From the NCBI GenBank assembly GCA_027579435.1, contig JANBPK010000857.1, forward strand, positions 1 through 64,000: a stretch of DNA of 64,000 nucleotides, written 5' to 3'. Under the pieces are notes generated by a model. That model had not been told where the DNA came from and did no database searches. It was given only the letters and a program-made list of their open reading frames with translations. Made by a program: the position numbers and the translations under genes. This document shows, in pieces, positions 1 through 11,869 of this stretch (position 1 is the stretch's first letter; each line of letters starts with the position of its first letter). The stretch comes from Candolleomyces eurysporus. Taxonomy: Eukaryota; Basidiomycota; Agaricomycetes; Agaricales; Psathyrellaceae.

Positions 1-687
1 CTCGGTCTCGAAGCCGGGGCTGAGGAAAGTCTTGTGTCGGACCTCCATTCCCTAGTGGCCCTCGAAAAGGAAAATGATGGTGACTTACGTCTGCATCTGT
101 ACCATAAATCCTTTTCCGACTTCTTGGGAGAAGAAAGTCGTTCAAAAGACTTGTTTGTGGCCCCTTCTCGCGTTTACACGCACCGCGCGAAGTGTTGTAT
201 GCAACACATCCTCGAATGCTCGTTAGACTTCGACTCTCGTGGGTACTCACTATTTGTTTTTCTTGACTCGATTTATAACTCTCCACTTTCAGTGCCGCAC
301 ACATGGGAGGAGCTTCCCCTCCCGGAGTCTCATAGGCGTTGGTTGATGGGAGCCGCCAGGACCCTGCCATTTTTCTTGGCTCAGGCCCTCGGTATTGATG
401 ATGAAGTCTTCGATTTCACCGAGAAAGGTGGATGGCATAAAATCGATAAGTTGTTGCCCTTGTCGTATCGTATGAAGGGCTGGCTCTATTATTCTTTTCA
501 ACAATGGAGAGAGAATCTCCGTCATTTTACTTTCACGTTGACAGTAAGTGACTCGATCTTCCTTGGTTGTGAAACGCCAACTGACGTTGTTTTGATATTT
601 ATCAAGGTCAAAAATCCTGAGATTGCTAAGGTTATAAGCGAGTTCGTTGAAAAGTGGGAGTGTGATGCGAAGGGGTGGGGACCGTGA
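1..687 (+). CDS. NACHT-type STAND NTPase (NLR-like), 3' part only
   Basis: C-terminal portion of a NACHT protein whose 5' part lies outside the window. What is visible: the end of exon 2 (1-238) with the family signature YHKSFSDFL followed by KDLFV and a Cys/His-rich stretch; exon 3 (293-543) with the W-E-E-L-P-L-P module and EKGGWHKIDKLLP; exon 4 (607-687) with KVISEFVEKWE. Introns 239-292 and 544-606 are placed by GT..AG signals and by exact agreement with the other copies. Both introns are multiples of three with no stop, so unspliced RNA would stay open. In the family this region follows the NTPase domain and lies where repeat sensors occur in longer NLRs; none is seen here. Same strand and spacing as the next copy at 2,001, so these two form a tandem pair. 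Confidence 0.88.
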   Translation, partial: LGLEAGAEESLVSDLHSLVALEKENDGDLRLHLYHKSFSDFLGEESRSKDLFVAPSRVYTHRAKCCMQHILECSLDFDSRGYSLFVFLDSIYNSPLSVPHTWEELPLPESHRRWLMGAARTLPFFLAQALGIDDEVFDFTEKGGWHKIDKLLPLSYRMKGWLYYSFQQWRENLRHFTFTLTVSDSIFLGCETPTDVVLIFIKVKNPEIAKVISEFVEKWECDAKGWGP

Positions 688-2000
688 ATTGGACTTTCTC
701 ATAGGTCCGGGACTCCGCGAGCCGCCCTCAACTACGCGTCAGATCGTGGATGCCATTCTCACCATACACGCCATCCGACTCTTTCATTCTAGCATGCAAA
801 GTGTCGACTGATGGTTGAAATTTCGGGACGACGGTGGAAATGAAACGGTGGAAGGAAGGCGGAGTTTATCCCGAGCGGAACTTTCATTCTTGCTGCTTCC
901 AGGCAGGAGTTGATAGCCATACGGTGCGATATCGCATGATCAGTGTCAATGTTTNGGGGGTGAAAGAGGGGGGAAGAAATGGACGAAAAGTATGTCGGTC
1001 TACATATTGTAATTAATAGTCACGCTGGCCCAGGCGGTTACCACGCTCGATTTGGGGTTGCGAAAACTTATGACCTTCCTGAAAAGAGCCTTATACTAAT
1101 TGATGTCTGGTCGTGTTCATCGGCAGACTCGCTCAGATGAATACCGAACGTTGCCTTCGTCAGGTTATTCCGACGACAACTCTCTATGAGCACCAGCTTA
1201 CGTGCGCCGCCTCCCTCGATCTGCTACCGGTCCCGGCTGCACAAGAACAAAATCTAGCTCATAAACTGCAACACTCTTAAAATCCATCGGAACCGGCCCA
1301 GAATCGGTTGGGTGGGTAGACTCGTTGAATTCCGCGCTCTGAAATAGTTTCATAGACTAGTAGGTGGGTCCTCTATACGGTATCTACGCTATGCAACTGC
1401 GCTNAAAAGCTCAAAACAGAATTATTCGCCATCTTCAACTTATACAAATCGTCGAATTGATTTCTTGATAATTCACATTAAGATTGGTTTTATTTGTGCC
1501 TTGGGGTGTGGAGGAAGAATAATTGGCGAATGCGCCGAAATTCACGACGAACGACTGGAAGTTAACCCGAAGTGAAACCGTATAAAGATTTGGAGCGGAA
1601 AAGAAATCCCAACAGACCAGACAGGGCTTGAGTTGATTGGGCTCCTGTGAGCTTGTCACGCTTGAGGAAGGCGAGCTACTAGCTGAATCCCCGTTCTCGT
1701 ATATCTTCTGACTCTTCTCGTATGGCATCCCCATGCCTAAGTATCGAAGTCCGAGCATTTCGATTTGGCAGCTGGGATACAACTTTGACGATACAAGGCT
1801 GTTCTACTGGGGCACTTATCATGCAGCTTTGAACTGACTCCAGTGGCGTGATATTCAGAGGCTCTAATCGAGTTTTGGGCGTCTATCGGCCCCTCAGTCA
1901 CACGCCTCGTGTTGCTTGCTTGATGTGATCAAACCGTTATTGGCCAGTCGGCAAAAGCTTCCTCCCCATCAAGTCGTCGATTTCCTTCATCCCCCACACG
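688..2000. other. intergenic region between two tandem NACHT genes
   Basis: About 1.3 kb without a supported gene. Short open frames occur but show no family signature or good splice structure. Single n characters at 955 and 1404 lie beside homopolymers. The proximal 120 bases before 2,001 hold the conserved upstream element listed separately. Confidence 0.6.
1878..1911 (+). promoter_or_regulatory. conserved NACHT-gene upstream element
   Basis: GGCGTCTATC at the start and ACGCCTCGTG at the end, about 90 bases before the ATG at 2,001. The same paired blocks stand 74-94 bases upstream of several - strand NACHT genes (at 37.7, 43.8, 47.8 and 50.6 kb) in the same orientation relative to the gene. 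GGCGTC and GACGCC are inverted repeats of each other in the better-preserved copies. A promoter-proximal or 5'UTR role is inferred from position and conservation only. Confidence 0.55.
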
Positions 2001-4279
2001 ATGCCGCCCAAGTCCAGGAAGCCCAGTCTTATGATCCGTCTCTCCTCTCTTGTCAAGGGACGCAGGAGCGAATCCGCTGATGAACTCTCCCAAACCGCGA
2101 CTGAGATTGCGAATACGGACGCTGGGCTGTCGAGGTCCTACCATGAGTTTCAGCCCCCAATCCGTGAGTCGAGAAGCGAGAATACGGCGGTGTCGATGCA
2201 TGGACAACACGATCTTCTTCGACTATTGCAGCCATCCCCACCGTTGCAGCCTTACGACCCGGCAGCGCCAAGGGCCCACAGTGGCCCAACGTCGTTTTTT
2301 CAGGGGGCCAGCGCTGTTCAAATGAGGGACATTCAGTACTTTGAAACTTCCCATTTGACTGTGAATACAGGTGGAAGTGGTGAGGGCGAAAAGTCTGCTG
2401 ATGGTAAGTCGGTGTTTTCAATGGGAGGGTGGGCAGGAATAAGCTCTGACGCTACGTTCATTTCGAAGGCTGGGAATTGCTGTTGAAACACACAGCACCT
2501 AATGCCCTGTACAATTCCAGTGTTCGATATGATGCCTCAAAGTGCGATGAAGACACCCGTGTCGAAGTAACGAACGAGATCATGGGGTGGATTGTGGATC
2601 GTGACGGTCCTCTGCCCTTGTTGTGCATGACAGGAGCTGCGGGCTCAGGGAAATCCGCCTTGCAGCAGACGATCGCCATCAAATGTGGGAACCACGATAT
2701 CCTTGCCGCTTCATTCTTTTTCTCGGCCACTGATCCCAGCCGCAACACCATCAAAGCGGTAATCCCAACCATTGCATACCAGCTTGGACGAAGGAATCCA
2801 ATTCTCAAGAAGCAGATCAAGAGCGCGGTGGAAGAGGATCCATTGATCTTCTCCCAGACTTTGCAGGCTCAGATATTCGGCCTCATCTTGAAGCCTCTCG
2901 AGGGTACGAAGATGAACCTCAGCTGCCTTCCGCATGCCATCCTCATTGACGGCCTCGACGAGTGCATGGGAGAAGACCGTCAAGCAGAACTGTTGACTGC
3001 CATCGAGGTGTGTCTTGTGGCCAAGGGCCTCCCATTTCGCATCTTTGTTGCCAGCAGGCCGGAGTGGGCAATTCGCACAGCGTTAGAACCAGGCGGACAT
3101 TTACACAAGGTGGCGTACCACATCCAACTCAGCGACAAGTACGACGCTTCTGCAGATATGCGCCGATACCTGCGGAGGAGGTTCGAAGATATCGGCCTGC
3201 GAGTCGGCAATCCCCAATGGTTTAACCAGGACGACATCGAGACCCTTGTCCGAGCGGCGTCGGGGCAGTTCATCTACGTCGCGACAGTGTCCAAGTATAT
3301 ATCGGAACGTCGAGGTTCTCCCGCGGAGAGGCTGAAAATTGTCCTCACTTGGGCACCCCATGAAGGGCAAATGGCGCGCCCATTCGAAGCTCTCGACACC
3401 CTTTACACCAACATTCTGTCCGCTGCGAAGAACGCGTATGAAGCTGTGGATACCCACCATGGACGCGATTTTCTTCTGCTCATCAGAGCACACCATATTA
3501 ATCTTGCCGGATTATCTGGTATGTCGGTGTTTCCCCTTCCAGCGGATACCCTCTCTATGCTGCTTGGCCTAGAAGTCAGGGGCGAAGAAAACCTATTCTC
3601 TGACCTCCGCTCCCTTATGACCCTGGAAAAGAACCAACAGGAGGATTTACAGCTACGTCTATACCACAAATCCTTTTTCGACTTCTTGGAAGAAGAAAGT
3701 CGTGCAAAGGACTTGTTTGTACCATGCTCTCGCGTTCATGCCCACCTGGCAAATTGTGCCATGGAGCGTATCATTGAATGTCCGCTGGACTTCTGCTCTT
3801 GTGCGTAATTGGCTATCTGATTCTTCTAACTTGACTTATAACCCTCATTCTAGTACCCGATAAATGGGAGGAGCTCCCTCTCCCAAAGCCTCAGAGAGCT
3901 TGTTTGAGAGAAGCCATTAAGAGCCTGCCACCTTTCTTGTGCCAAACTGCCGCCAGTGACGATGAAATAGTTGATTTCGCCCAAAAGGGCGGATGGCCGA
4001 AACTCGATAAGTTGCTCCCTCTAGTGTATCGCACGAGACCCTCTCCCAACATGGGCGCATTTTGGATCAACTATCTCCATGTATTTACTCTCAGCTCGAA
4101 TGTGAGTGATTCTCAGCCCTTGTTGTGAGGCGGCAGCTGACCTCGATGTTTTGTTTGTTCAGTCCCGACACCCTGAAGTTGCTGCGGTTATAAGTGAGTT
4201 TGTCGGAAAGTGGGAGCTTGATTTATGGGAGTGCGACCGTATTTTCGACTTGGAAAGGGCCAGTAGGGGAAGAAATTAG
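2001..4279 (+). CDS. NACHT-type STAND NTPase (NLR-like), complete
   Basis: Four exons: 2001-2403, 2469-3800, 3854-4101, 4163-4279; 699 residues. Residues 1-134 are Ser/Pro-rich and start with a basic stretch (MPPKSRKPSLMIRLSSLVKG). A conserved linker FFQGASAVQMRDIQYFE precedes the exon 1/2 junction. Then come GWELLLKHTAPNAL, RYDASKCDEDT, Walker A GAAGSGKS (about 190-197), Walker B ILIDGLDEC (292-300), the VASRPEW sensor-like motif (about 328) and YHKSFFDF (about 533). The C-terminal module LPDKWEELPLP and the tail AAVISEFVGKWE complete it. This is the typical fungal NACHT core; such proteins act as NTP-driven switches in non-self recognition and regulated cell death. No C-terminal repeat domain is present. 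It belongs to the subfamily lacking the insert after Walker B. Intact in sequence. Confidence 0.93.
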
Positions 4280-4661
4280 ACCTTGGCATTCTGTTGTTGA
4301 GCTTTAAAAGTGTAGATGTGAAGTGCGCGAATCAATGAGAAACTCGTACTTATCAACGTTGCCCTACGGATTCTCATGAAATTGAGGCCTTGGAGGGTAG
4401 AAGCGAACTTTCATGTTTATGCCCCGGTTATCAGTTTGTACACAAGTATACGACCTTTACGGTCGTAGTGAGTACTAGATACCGTATTCCAATCACCGAT
4501 ACCCAGTGACACGTTCGAACGCAGCGAAGAGAGTCCATACTGCATTAAACTTCCATCCCCTCTGTGCCTGTACCAACTTTGCTCGGGGCTCGAAAGGGAA
4601 AAGTAGATCTGTTGTGCACGGGTCGTTGATTCTCATACTGCAATCTATACCATGTAATCAT
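4280..4661. other. intergenic, convergent 3' ends
   Basis: About 380 bases between the NACHT gene (+) and ETF-beta (-), which converge here. No gene or clear structure seen; presumably the two 3'UTRs. Confidence 0.6.
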
Positions 4662-5589
4662 CTATGCAGCAGCGACGCCTGCCTCCTTCAGTTTGGCGAC
4701 AAGCTCCTCTACAGACGCAACCTTTCCACCTCCAACACGTTTCGGCGGCTCGGTGACCTTGAGGGTCTCCAGTTGAGGAGTATAGTCGACGCCAAGGTCT
4801 TCAGGCGAGAATTTTTCAACAGGCTTCTTCTTCGCCTTCATGATATTGGGAAGGGAAGCATAGCGTGGCTCGTTCAACCTACAAATTCTATGAGTAATGC
4901 TGAAGAACAGGGAAAGCAAGCAGCACGCACCTGAGGTCAGTGGTGATAACCACGGGGAGTTTACACCTGACCTCCTCCCCACCACCATCAATTTCCCTCG
5001 TCACCACGACCTCACCCTTGGCCTCATCCACCTCTACCTTACTCGCAAACGTTGCCTGACTCCATCCCAACAAACCCGCAAGCATCTGACCAGTGACACC
5101 CAAATCGTCATCAATAGCCTGCTTTCCGAGGATAACCATATCCACTTTGCTTTCACCGTCTCCAGCCTTCTTGATGAGAGCCTGGAGCGTTTTAGCAACA
5201 GCCAGAGGTTCAGGTGAGGGCGCAGATTCCGGCAGGGCGACGTGGACAGCCGAGTCAGCTCCGACAGCGAGAGCCGTCCGGAGGATGTCGACGCTCTTGG
5301 GTGGACCAATGGTCACGGCTTTTATGGACTTGATGACAGAGGCACCAAGGCTTTCACGAAGACGAATAGCCTCTTCCACGGCGATTTCGTCGAACGGGTT
5401 CATGGAATGCTTGACATTGGTGTCGATTCCTGTTTGTTGGGGGTTGACCCGGATCTTGACACTGTAGTCGACTGCCCTGGTTTGTGAATTTGGTTGAGAG
5501 GTGGGGTTATAAGCTAAGCAGAGAGGTGAGAGTACTTACCGTTTTACGGGGACAAGGATGTTGAGCAAACGGGCAGCACTTGGCCTCAT
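4662..5589 (-). CDS. ETFB: electron transfer flavoprotein beta subunit
   Basis: Three exons (5589-5540, 5476-4931, 4878-4662), 270 residues, close to the usual length for the family. The N-terminus reads [18 protein letters not shown], the canonical ETF-beta start, and [15 protein letters not shown] follows, the typical nucleotide-binding half. [14 protein letters not shown] and [10 protein letters not shown] are the AMP-binding region and recognition loop. The last exon gives [19 protein letters not shown], very conserved in ETF-beta. ETF is a mitochondrial matrix heterodimer carrying electrons from acyl-CoA and other dehydrogenases to ETF-ubiquinone oxidoreductase. The start at 5589 leaves only about ten residues before the core, which is normal because the beta subunit often lacks a long presequence. 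Single-copy housekeeping gene, divergent from the MFS gene to its right. Confidence 0.96.
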
Positions 5590-6935
5590 GATGGAACGGA
5601 CGAACGATGCCTCGGAAAGAGCGGGACGAGCTGGGGTTTGCACTTTTCACGTGGGCGCGCTGATGCAGTGGCGTCTGGGGTTATCTTATCTTATCTCGTG
5701 GCGCTTAGGACGGCTCATTGCAGCCTTCGAGTTCGCTCTTGGGGCTACACGCAAGNAAAAAATCCTGTAAGTCAAGGGCTAGAAAATACTGAAACACGAG
5801 TCCCTCTTTGGAGGCGGAAAGCAGAGAACTACCTAGTCAGATATGCCAATTGATTCAGGCAAGGCATATATAGTCGACCGAGCCTCACTAGCACCGGCAG
5901 TTTAGACCCACGAAGATGCGGAGGTGGAAAACTCAGGGGAGCGGGGAGAATGGCGGATAGAGAAAATGTCTTATTAATTAAAGGTCGAGGTCAAAACGCA
6001 TATGACGACGATCACCGTTATCCGAGGTCTCTTCTAGAGAGACAGGTGTCAAATATAGGCTGAGAAGACCGGGACAGAACGTCAACCAGCGAGGAAGTAG
6101 TTCATGTATATATAGCTGCCTCCGGATTTCCTCCGACTCTGCATTGATTTCTCCCTGTTTCCTCTCAGGTTCCACCCTTCATCCGGAGGTGAGTATCACG
6201 CAGAAAATGAGTCCTTGGTGGCACAACCGTAGGCTTGAATTCTCCTTCGTGTTAAGCTTAAGGGTGAACCTCACTACAAAATTGAGGGCATTGTGGCTGT
6301 TCAAGCCTCAGGTCTCGCTGGCTACGTCGTTAACCTGCTTCCTGCCTCGAGGTTCGCCTTTGGTGGGTGACCGGAAATTCACCCAGCCAGACCATTCCAT
6401 TTATCATCAGGCTCTACGATATGCTTATGAAGGTAGTGAATACTTCTAAAGCGGGAGTATGCACGAGGAATCTGCTAGGCTTTACCCGGCGTGAGTGCTA
6501 AAAAAAACGACGTACCATTTACGGATACACTACATGACTCATACTGATCTACCAAACGATATGCATACCAATCGTCAGACGGCATTACTAACCTGCTTTG
6601 CGAGCGACCACACTCTGTTTCCTTTCAACAGAGCCCAATCTCAGGAGGCAGGTCTCTGAGCCAAGTCGACTAAGCGCTCACCTGGCGTATTTTAGACACC
6701 GGTTCGGTGACGTCATCGCTCACTGGCTGCCCCTTTTTACTCTCACCGACGAACGAGCCGCACACGGGAGCTTATCCGAAGAAGACAGGACGATTATGAA
6801 TCTCCACGTCCAGACCAGAATTTATACACGCGCCGTTCTCGGAATCGCAATCGCCTAATAGCCCGTCTACTATCAGGCCATTCTCACCGTTCCACCCCCA
6901 TCTTCTTCCTTTCCTCATGCTAGCGTCGGTGTAAC
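5590..6935. other. divergent promoter region, no gene seen
   Basis: About 1.35 kb between ETF-beta (-) and the MFS transporter (+). A homopolymer-associated n lies at 5756. Open frames of up to about 100 codons occur on the + strand (6144-6449, 6598-6858) but have no recognisable domain or splice support. Confidence 0.55.
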
Positions 6936-8580
6936 ATGGACACTCCTATGGACTCAAGAACACCAACGATTGTAGCTATTGAGAGCAGTGCAGCCGAAGT
7001 AAAGGAAAAGGGTTCTTTGAAGCCAGAGGAGTCGGCTGCCCCCTTCGTTCAGCACACTCGAGACTTTGGCCTCATTCCCATTCCCAAACACCTGCGCTAT
7101 CACCCCGACAAGCCTTTTCATTTTGGGTTGGGACTCAACATAGCGTTCGGATTTGCGAGTACCTTCAGTGCGTACCCTTTCATCTCATTCAATGACATAC
7201 TAATCTCTCGCAGTCGTATCAAATCTCTACTACTGCCAGCCACTTCTCATTCAGTTCGCCCACTCCTTCGGAGTCGATTATAACGCTGTTTCTCGCATAC
7301 CCACTCTCATCCAAGCGGGTTATGCTACTGGCCTTCTCCTTATCTCCCCTCTCGGCGACCTCCTCCCCCGACGCCCCATAATTCTGTTGACCGTGTTCCT
7401 CAGCACGACACTCTCCACCGGATTGGCTGTGACATCCAATCTCCATGTCTTCGAAGGCCTATCCTATCTCGTGGGCGTAGCAACCGTCACACCCCAAATT
7501 CTCATCCCCCTCGCAGCGGACCTCGCCCCTCCCGAACGCCGTGCCTCCGCCATCTCCGTGGTCTTCTCAGGCCTGCTATTCGGCATCCTCATCGCCCGCG
7601 TCCTCTCCGGAATCATAGCTGAATTCAGCAGCTGGCGTGTCGTCTACTACTTCAGCATTGGCGTGCAGACCGTCGTCCTACTCGGAGCTTACATCCTCCT
7701 CCCCGACTACCCGGCCAAAAACACCAATGTCACCTACTTTGCTATCTTAGGCTCGATGGCGAAATTCGCTGTTACCGAGCCGATCTTGATCCAAGCTACT
7801 CTCATCAACTTTGCCTCTGCCGCTTGCTTTAGCAGCTTTTGGGTCACGCTCACTTTCCTCTTGGGGGAACCGCCGTTCAACTATTCGACGCTGGTGATTG
7901 GGCTGTTCGGTTTCGTGGGTATGGCAGGCGTATGTTTCGGACCCCTCGTCGGCTATATTATCGATAAACTGGTACCATGGTACGCCTCGCTCTGCAGCAT
8001 CACCCTTGCCCTCATCTTCCAGTCGGTGCAAACGGGAGCTGGAGGTGTGAGTGTGGCGGCTGTCATCATCGCGGCGTTTGGGTTGGACGTTACGAGGCAG
8101 ATGATACAGGTCTCGCTTACGACTGCGGCGTTTTCGATTTCGACGGCTGCGAGGGCGAGGTTGAATGCGGTGCTCATCCTGGGGATATTCATTGGACAGG
8201 TTATGGGGACGTCTGTGGGCACGTTGGTGTTTACGAGGTATGGGTGGAGGGCGGCGGCGGCGTTGAATTTAGGTTTGGGAGGGGCACAGCTGATACTGTT
8301 GCTTGTGAGGGGTCCGCATGTTAGCAGGTGGAGGTGGTATGGGTATGAAGGAGGCTTGGAGTGGAAGAGGTCGAGAGCGAAGCCTGTTCCAGGAACTGAG
8401 CCAGCTAATGCTGCTGCTGTAGCACAGGCTGAAGTGAACGCGGGAGAGGTTGTTGCAGGGGGAGGAGTGACTGAGCTCAGTGCACCGGAGATGAAGAGAG
8501 GAGAGGATACCGCGAGCTCGATTGCCAAGGATTCTGTGTTTGGCGTCGAAATTAACCCTGTGAGGGGTCGCGGAGTATAG
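6936..8580 (+). CDS. major facilitator superfamily transporter
   Basis: Two exons (6936-7167, 7214-8580), 532 residues. An acidic, Ser-rich cytosolic N-terminus of about 60 residues is followed by hydrophobic segments. The first helix spans the intron and continues as IVSNLYYCQPLL. The loop 2/3 MFS signature is visible as GDLLPRRPIILLT, preceded by LIQAGYATGLLLISPL. Later helices include SGLLFGILIARVLSGIIAEF and GLFGFVGMAGVCFGPLVGYI. About 12 membrane segments are present, with a charged C-terminal tail of about 80 residues. It is a plasma-membrane or organelle carrier driven by an ion gradient. The pattern resembles the drug:proton antiporter type with bacterial-like relatives, but the substrate cannot be told from sequence. 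No metabolic cluster partner lies beside it. Confidence 0.9.
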
Positions 8581-9478
8581 AAGATTTGGACATCGTTCTT
8601 TAGACTTCATTTACCCTAAAAATGTACGACGATGGCGTGCATAGATCAGGGTGGTTATATCGCTCTGAGGGACCGACGGACATACCTTGCATAGTTTTCA
8701 ATGTTTATTATCATTTGATTCGTATCTCATATCGCAATTTATGGTCGACCATACACTAGATCATCTTGACGATCCGGCTCTCCCTCGAGTCATGAGGTTC
8801 TTATTATTTTACGAGCCCTGAGAATGGTCGTGGTACTATCTGGTCATATAAAACCTTTAAACAGCAAAATTGCAGCGACATCTGAATTTCGCAGTCCCGC
8901 CCCAGTTTGCCAAGACGTCGCCCAATTCGTGGCCTTTTGCCCGATCCTTTCTGTTCCTAGCCAGCACCTTCATTTTTACAGTCGTCTGGTGAACAGGCTG
9001 AGCACCGACACCTTTTAATGCTCACTGCCCGAAGAAACTAGATACGTTCAGGCCGAAGGTGCTCAGGAAGGATTGCCGAATCGATGATAGCTAGCCTTCG
9101 GAATATCCCCGGCAAGCCGATAGGACATTTGGCGCCAGGGCGTCTAAATTGACCCTGGCCGGTCCATCGGTCGGAATTACGGATTAAAGACTGACCAAGG
9201 ATATTTTTTTTAGTATATCATCAGTTTATTCTCACCTGAATTCTGCTTTCTATATAAGCGCAGACGTACATCTCACCGTTGGGTGTAGAAAAATAAGTGG
9301 GGTGCGATTCTTTGGGGCAAACACTGATTGATTGTTCATGGGGACACAAACAGCTACTTCACATTCGAGTTTACNAAAAAAATTTCGATATCTCTGATTC
9401 CGGGTCGTTTAGAATACGATTGGCTTAAAGAAGGCCTGCCGCGTTTCGATCTCTTTGGGCACTTGCGTCAGGACCTAT
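8581..9478. other. intergenic, no gene seen
   Basis: About 0.9 kb after the MFS gene. A/T-rich patches near 9,205-9,260 include a TATATAAG-like stretch. An n precedes an A run at 9375. No supported gene. Confidence 0.5.
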
Positions 9479-9748
9479 TCAGTGGTCACACTCATGGAGG
9501 GTCCCGCGAGGGCAAGGCCCATGGACTGTCAGCAGTACTAAGACGCGATACAGATACAAACAAAGCGTTAATGGCTTACGCTCAGCTGCTTCTCGAGCTG
9601 GTATACCAACGGCAGAAACGCGCACATCAGAAGAGGCTACTAGATTGGTAGAGTTAGGGTACATACCACGAGCAGCAACAGGGATTGCTCCAACTGCAGC
9701 GACAGCAGCAATCATCGTCAAGAAGACAGAGGTAAGCTTCAAGTTCAT
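9479..9748 (-). CDS. possible small secreted protein
   Basis: The open frame starts MNLKLTSVFLTMIAAVAAVG, a convincing signal peptide with an Ala-rich end, AIPVAARG. Two candidate introns with good borders fit: 9666-9637 (GTATGT..TAG) and 9579-9526 (GTAAGC..CAG). Splicing both gives exons 9748-9667, 9636-9580 and 9525-9479, a 61-residue protein whose mature part is short and ends HGPCPRGTLHECDH with two cysteines. No family is recognised. Unspliced, the frame also stays open to the same stop. Small secreted proteins of unknown role are frequent in Agaricomycetes. Evidence is the signal peptide and splice signals only, so a chance ORF remains possible. Confidence 0.4.
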   Translation of the reverse strand: MNLKLTSVFLTMIAAVAAVGAIPVAARGMYPNSTNLVASSDVRVSAVGIPAREAAERKPLTLCLYLYRVLVLLTVHGPCPRGTLHECDH

Positions 9749-11869
9749 TGTTGTGAGCGGTATTGCAAGGATGCTCGGGGTCGAGGGATTTCTGGTTTGG
9801 AGCTGGATATTCTACAGAAACTACAGTGGCTCTTTATACCGCCATCGATTGCCGTTTATCGGGGAAATATGCGTTCGATTGAATACGAAAGTATCGAGTA
9901 ACCTCCACCATATCTCCCCAGTTGCTTCTATGAAACGCACCGCATGACCTATGCTGGATGCAGCAGTCTCTGTTTTTCCTGTCCCTGGGGAAATGCTAAA
10001 TGCAAGCAGCGAGCCTGGTGGAAGATATCCTGCCAAAGAGAGCGAGCGCCGGACGATTTGGCGAAGTCGGCTCCAATATACCACGCCAAGGGTGAATCAG
10101 TCAAATTGCAAGTCAATATCACGCTTCGCTTCCGACTTAAGAATGCTTCGAAAATCAACTTGAAGGTCACGAGTCGCTGGCTGTAATGTAAATACACCCG
10201 CGTGAAAGCCATGTTCTTCCCTTTTCTTCGGGAATCGGGTTCAGTATACAACACCAAACGCCGACGAGCCAGCCAAATTGCGACTCAATCATGCTTCGAC
10301 TCCTCAGCAATGCTTCCTCAGACATGCTTCCAGGATCAACTTGAAGGTGTCATTGCTCATTGGAATTCAAGTGCGATTGCGTGAACGCCATGTTCTTTCC
10401 TATATCTCGGAGAAATGTTGACCGGAAATCGCCTCGTAGCAAAACAGTTTCTAACCAGGTAGAACGATGACGCGAATTCGGGTCTGCATTGCTTTTACAG
10501 GGATCCCCACAGTGCGTACGACAACCTCAGGCCATGGTTCCCAAAGGAACGAGTCATGACAGATAATGCGTATAAAAATGTAGAAGCAGGGCGAGGGACA
10601 GCACACTTGTTGAGAGGCAATGAAACCCGGTACATCACGACGATGATTCGGATTGTTGCTGACAGCCGCAAGACAAAGTGGCATCGATCTTGTAGAAATT
10701 CCGAGTCTAGCAATAGTGAAATTTTTTCGCCCCTCTCTCATCTGAAAGTGTACCATTGAAAAGGTGAGAACCGCTGGTAGTGATAGCCACCAGACAAGTC
10801 GAGCAATATCCGAAGGAGGTCTACCCCTGTGGGCCTCGACTGTGATCGCGTTGCTTTCGCATTCGTTCAGCGAGTCACCGCCCTAGCACAACATCCACGC
10901 AGAGATTGTCTGTAGTCGACGCCAGGTTGGTGGTGCTGATGGACTTGGGGTGCTGTATCAAAGCAATGCCCTCAAGCGCCTATTGCTCTCTTCAGATACC
11001 TAGAAACCTTTCCGACAATATATCGGGGTGATCATGGTCCTCCAGGAATCCCTTTCCTTGTTGGACTTCTCGATGCTCGCAGGAATCCCTTCTCACCTTA
11101 TCAATCGCATTCAATTCGCTCTCTCCGCTCTACAGACTCGATCCCTGCCCCCAGGCTAGAAAGGATGATCTATTCAGCAACGGCACCTTTCCGTTTGCCA
11201 TTTCTCTATATCCTGGTCACGAAAATGGTAACTTCTCCGCCTTTAATCCCCACTCAGCATTCGGCCTGACCTGTCTTGAGCAACTTTCCAACCTGCCGGC
11301 TCCTTCGCTATACCGCGATTTCCCACTTCATGCAATCTAGCATTACGCAGCAAAGTCGTGGCCGGAGCCCCCACGCTCGAACGATCAATGGTCACAGACA
11401 AACTATTGTTTGACTCTGCAAACCGTCTCAGTTGGTATCCAACAACAGCGGGCGATATTGTTCTGGAGGACTGATGCCTGAAGAGGATAAACTTCAGTTA
11501 GAGGATGTCGAATAGGAGGACGGCATGGTATTAACTCTGAGAAAGTTGGCCTATTGGCTGGGCAAGAGTGGCGGAGATCACTGGGGATTTCAGAGGGCTC
11601 GTCATATAGTAGGAACGGCACTAGGTCCCAATCAGGAACGGCCAAGTTGCCTTTTCAAATTGTTGGGTCGAGGATGCCGCATCTGTCAGGCTCTCGTTCC
11701 TGGCGTGGTTCTCTATTCATCGATAGTTCCGAATCGGATGTCGTTCAATCATAATAGCGTTAATACATGTACAGATATTCACAAAGAATTAGACATAGGT
11801 AAGAAGGAAAGAACCTCGAAAAGAAATCAGAGGGCTAAAGAGTAAGGAATCTGGTCAAACAGGCGTTAT
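9749..11869. other. intergenic, no gene seen
   Basis: About 2.1 kb between the small secreted candidate and the ferric reductase 3' end. Two imperfect repeats of a sequence around CAACTTGAAGGT (10,157 and 10,337) with similar flanks (for example GCGTGAACGCCATGTTCTT near 10,379 and GCGTGAAAGCCATGTTCTT near 10,200) suggest a short local duplication. No coding signature found. Confidence 0.5.

Noticed and set aside
2001..4279. C-terminal WD40, ankyrin or TPR repeats after the NACHT domain
   Set aside because: The sequence after the NTPase region was read in all copies; only the short W/P module and tail are present, with no repeat periodicity.
7953..8528. A 191-codon - strand frame
   Set aside because: Antisense shadow of the MFS transporter.
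9749..11869. Short local repeats as a transposon
   Set aside because: Only about 20-base similar stretches without terminal repeats or coding capacity.
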